From JAOUEA01 sp035550775 (GTDB taxonomy: Bacteria; Actinomycetota; UBA4738; HRBIN12), in contig DASZOO010000086.1 in assembly GCA_035550775.1 (NCBI GenBank), forward strand, positions 1 through 7,398: a stretch of 7,398 bases of DNA, given 5' to 3'. Below the pieces are notes generated by a model. The model searched no databases. It was not told where the DNA came from and was given only the letters and a program-made list of their open reading frames with translations. Positions 6,445-7,398 of the stretch are shown here, in pieces. Both the position numbers and the translations under genes were made by a program. The number at the start of each line of letters is the position of its first letter. Within the stretch, counting starts at the first letter, position 1.

Positions 6445-6863
6445 CTCGTGAGCACCCCCGCGGCGTCGATGCGGAGACGCTCATCGACGTGAGCCGTGAG
6501 GTTCGCGGGTACGAGGATCGTCACGCGGCCTGCTTCGACGAGCACCTTCGCAGCCGCGCCCGCGACCTCGCCTTGGATCCAGCCGGTCGCCGGCAGCCGG
6601 AGCTCGGACACGCGGGCGAACGCTTCGGAAGCGTCGGGCCCGTCCAGCACGAACGAGGTCCAGGCGTCGGAGACCGCTTCGACGAGAGCGGCGCCCGAGA
6701 CGTCGGCGCGAACGCCGTCGGCGTCGTCCGTGCCCACGAGCATCACCTCGTTCGATGCGACGCGCAACAGCGCGGAACCGACGGGTGGCTCGACGCGATC
6801 GCACTCGTCGCTCGACCCGAAGATCGCGAGGATCCGTGGCTGGTCCCTCCGGAGCTCAGCCAC
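6441..6863 (-). CDS. Sarcosine oxidase gamma-subunit-like protein (short, diverged)
   Basis: 140 residues from the GTG at 6863, shorter than the usual SoxG of about 200. The core aligns by eye to the SoxG in this window. ALLRVASNEVMLVG matches the ALWLGPDEWLVLG region. DAWTSFVLDGPDASEAFARVSELRLP matches NRVAIELGGPDR with CPLDL. GEVAGAAAKVLVEAGRVTILVPANLTAHVDERL matches the CAQTLFAKAPVI block plus the VRPSFADYVVDRLL end. It lacks the N-terminal VPFLAQV and PNTVWDDG blocks, and the WLGPDEW signature is worn down. The GTG at 6863 is preferred because GGGAGG precedes it by 4 nt; an upstream GTG at 6875 overlaps that element and has no ribosome site. It overlaps the alpha-like gene by 8 nt. Likely role: structural partner of the GcvT-domain subunit in the same complex. 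The family call rests on pattern and context. Confidence 0.75.
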   Translation of the reverse strand: MAELRRDQPRILAIFGSSDECDRVEPPVGSALLRVASNEVMLVGTDDADGVRADVSGAALVEAVSDAWTSFVLDGPDASEAFARVSELRLPATGWIQGEVAGAAAKVLVEAGRVTILVPANLTAHVDERLRIDAAGVLTR

Positions 6864-7398
6864 GCATCCTCCCACCGTCCGGATCGTAGAACGGGGTCGT
6901 CACCACGCTCGCCGTCGCTCCCGACCCGGTTCGCAACCGGTCGGGGAACCCGCCGACGGCCGCGCGCATCCACCCGAGCCCGATCGCCCGGTCGAGCACG
7001 ATGGAGCGCTCGGCAGAGGTGATCCGCCCGACGACCTCGTCGCCCGCGATCAGCGGCTCGCCTCGCAGGTCGGCCGTGGACTCGGGTCCACCGGAGAACT
7101 CGAGGCCGACGTGCCGCCGGGTCATCGGCAGCTCGCCCATGCGTTCAAGGGCTCGCTTCCCGACGAACCACGGCTTGGACATCTCGACCGCCCACGGCAT
7201 GCCCAGCTTGGCCGGGGTGTCGTCGGGCATCGTGTCCTGGCCGACGTAGACGTGCCCCTTCTCGAGCCGAAGGAGCTCGAGCGCATCTAGCCCGTGCGGC
7301 ACCAGGTCCCAGTCGCGGCCGGCGTCGGCGAGCGCGGTCCACAGCTCGGGGCCGCGGCGACGTGGGTGGTGCAGCTCGAACGCCAGCTCGCCGACGAA
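6856..7398 (-). CDS. Sarcosine oxidase alpha-like / aminomethyltransferase (GcvT) protein, C-terminal part
   Basis: Partial: the frame is open to the right edge, so the GTG at 7302 is internal. 180 residues are visible before TGA at 6856-6858. They start in the second half of a GcvT folate domain. FVGELAFELHHP corresponds to SFTGELAYEINVP of the other alpha subunit. LELLRLEKGHVYVGQDT matches its LLRAEKGFVIVGQDT. FVGKRALERM matches FIGKRSLRRP. The C-terminal barrel follows, with VGRITSAERS and a VTTPFYDPDGGRMRG end that matches VFYDPEG. The shared blocks and tail, together with the gamma- and beta-like genes downstream, make a SoxA-type subunit more likely than a lone GcvT or DMSP demethylase. 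Whether it also has the N-terminal dinucleotide-binding half cannot be seen. Expected job: move the one-carbon unit released by the beta subunit to tetrahydrofolate. It is clearly diverged from the soxA at 2-1387 and not a recent copy. Confidence 0.85.
   Translation of the reverse strand, partial: FVGELAFELHHPRRRGPELWTALADAGRDWDLVPHGLDALELLRLEKGHVYVGQDTMPDDTPAKLGMPWAVEMSKPWFVGKRALERMGELPMTRRHVGLEFSGGPESTADLRGEPLIAGDEVVGRITSAERSIVLDRAIGLGWMRAAVGGFPDRLRTGSGATASVVTTPFYDPDGGRMRG
6868..6873 (-). promoter_or_regulatory. Shine-Dalgarno of the gamma-like gene
   Basis: GGGAGG on the - strand, 4 nt before the GTG at 6863 and inside the last codons of the alpha-like gene. The spacing is short but the match is strong, and it decides between two possible GTG starts. 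Confidence 0.55.

Larger units (their letters stand above)
6372..6452. repeat. 38-bp tandem duplication (2.1 copies) at the gamma/beta gene junction
   Basis: Copies are 6372-6409 and 6410-6447, with 5 further matching bases (GTGAG) at 6448-6452. They differ at one position (A at 6393, G at 6431). On the - strand each copy runs through an ATGA, AGCGGTCTG and CATCGGGAGTTCC. The unit is not a multiple of 3, so it puts the downstream ATG (6406) in a different frame from the upstream ATG (6444). Both copies keep a start codon overlapping a stop by the ATGA arrangement. The near identity suggests a recent slippage or unequal-exchange event. Confidence 0.95.

Noticed and set aside
4763..6451. 562-codon + strand open frame opposite the MFS and soxB-like genes
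   Set aside because: Same antisense artefact with His/Arg/Asp-rich low-complexity composition. The - strand frames carry clear family motifs.
6372..6452. CRISPR or mobile-element interpretation of the repeat
   Set aside because: There are only two adjacent copies with no spacers, no inverted ends and no transposase. It is a simple tandem duplication.
5195..6484. Longer soxB-like version starting at 6484 (429 residues)
   Set aside because: The extra 26 residues have no family resemblance, overlap the gamma gene by 44 nt, and read out of the duplicated junction. The ATG at 6406 gives the normal SoxB N-terminus.

Overview
The window looks like a stretch of chromosome from a high-GC (about 70% by eye) Gram-positive-type bacterium. 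GTG starts, a strong G/C third-position bias and very tight gene packing suggest an actinobacterium. This is an inference from composition and protein style, not a firm assignment. There are no tRNA or rRNA genes, transposases, phage genes or CRISPR arrays. Every base lies in or within a few tens of bases of a protein gene.

Left part (2-1931, + strand): the 3' end of an operon for heterotetrameric sarcosine oxidase. It holds the C-terminal half of the alpha subunit (soxA: end of the dinucleotide-binding half, then the aminomethyltransferase-like folate domain), followed by the gamma subunit (soxG) with an 11-nt overlap. In the classical soxBDAG order, soxB and soxD would lie just left of the window.

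Right part (1898-7398, - strand, read right to left): a second, divergent sarcosine-oxidase-like module. Its order is an alpha-like GcvT-domain protein (cut by the window end), a small gamma-like protein, a SoxB-like FAD/FMN oxidase, then two tandem, mutually paralogous 14-TM MFS transporters of the DHA2 (EmrB/QacA) type. Spacings are -8, +34, +45 and +12 nt, so this is probably one transcription unit. It ends tail-to-tail with soxG, with a 34-nt overlap of the two coding regions and no room for a terminator between them.

Together the enzymes should oxidatively demethylate a secondary or tertiary N-methyl amine. The beta subunit oxidises the substrate, electrons pass to O2, and the alpha C-terminal domain captures the one-carbon unit on tetrahydrofolate. 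The first module is a good match to sarcosine oxidase proper. The second is diverged and may act on a different N-methylated compound, with the transporter pair moving that compound, its product or a toxic relative.

The most unusual local structure is a 38-bp tandem duplication exactly at the gamma/beta junction of the second operon (6372-6452). It copied an ATGA stop/start coupling site, so the two genes are now separated by a 13-codon mini-ORF with an ATGA overlap at both ends.
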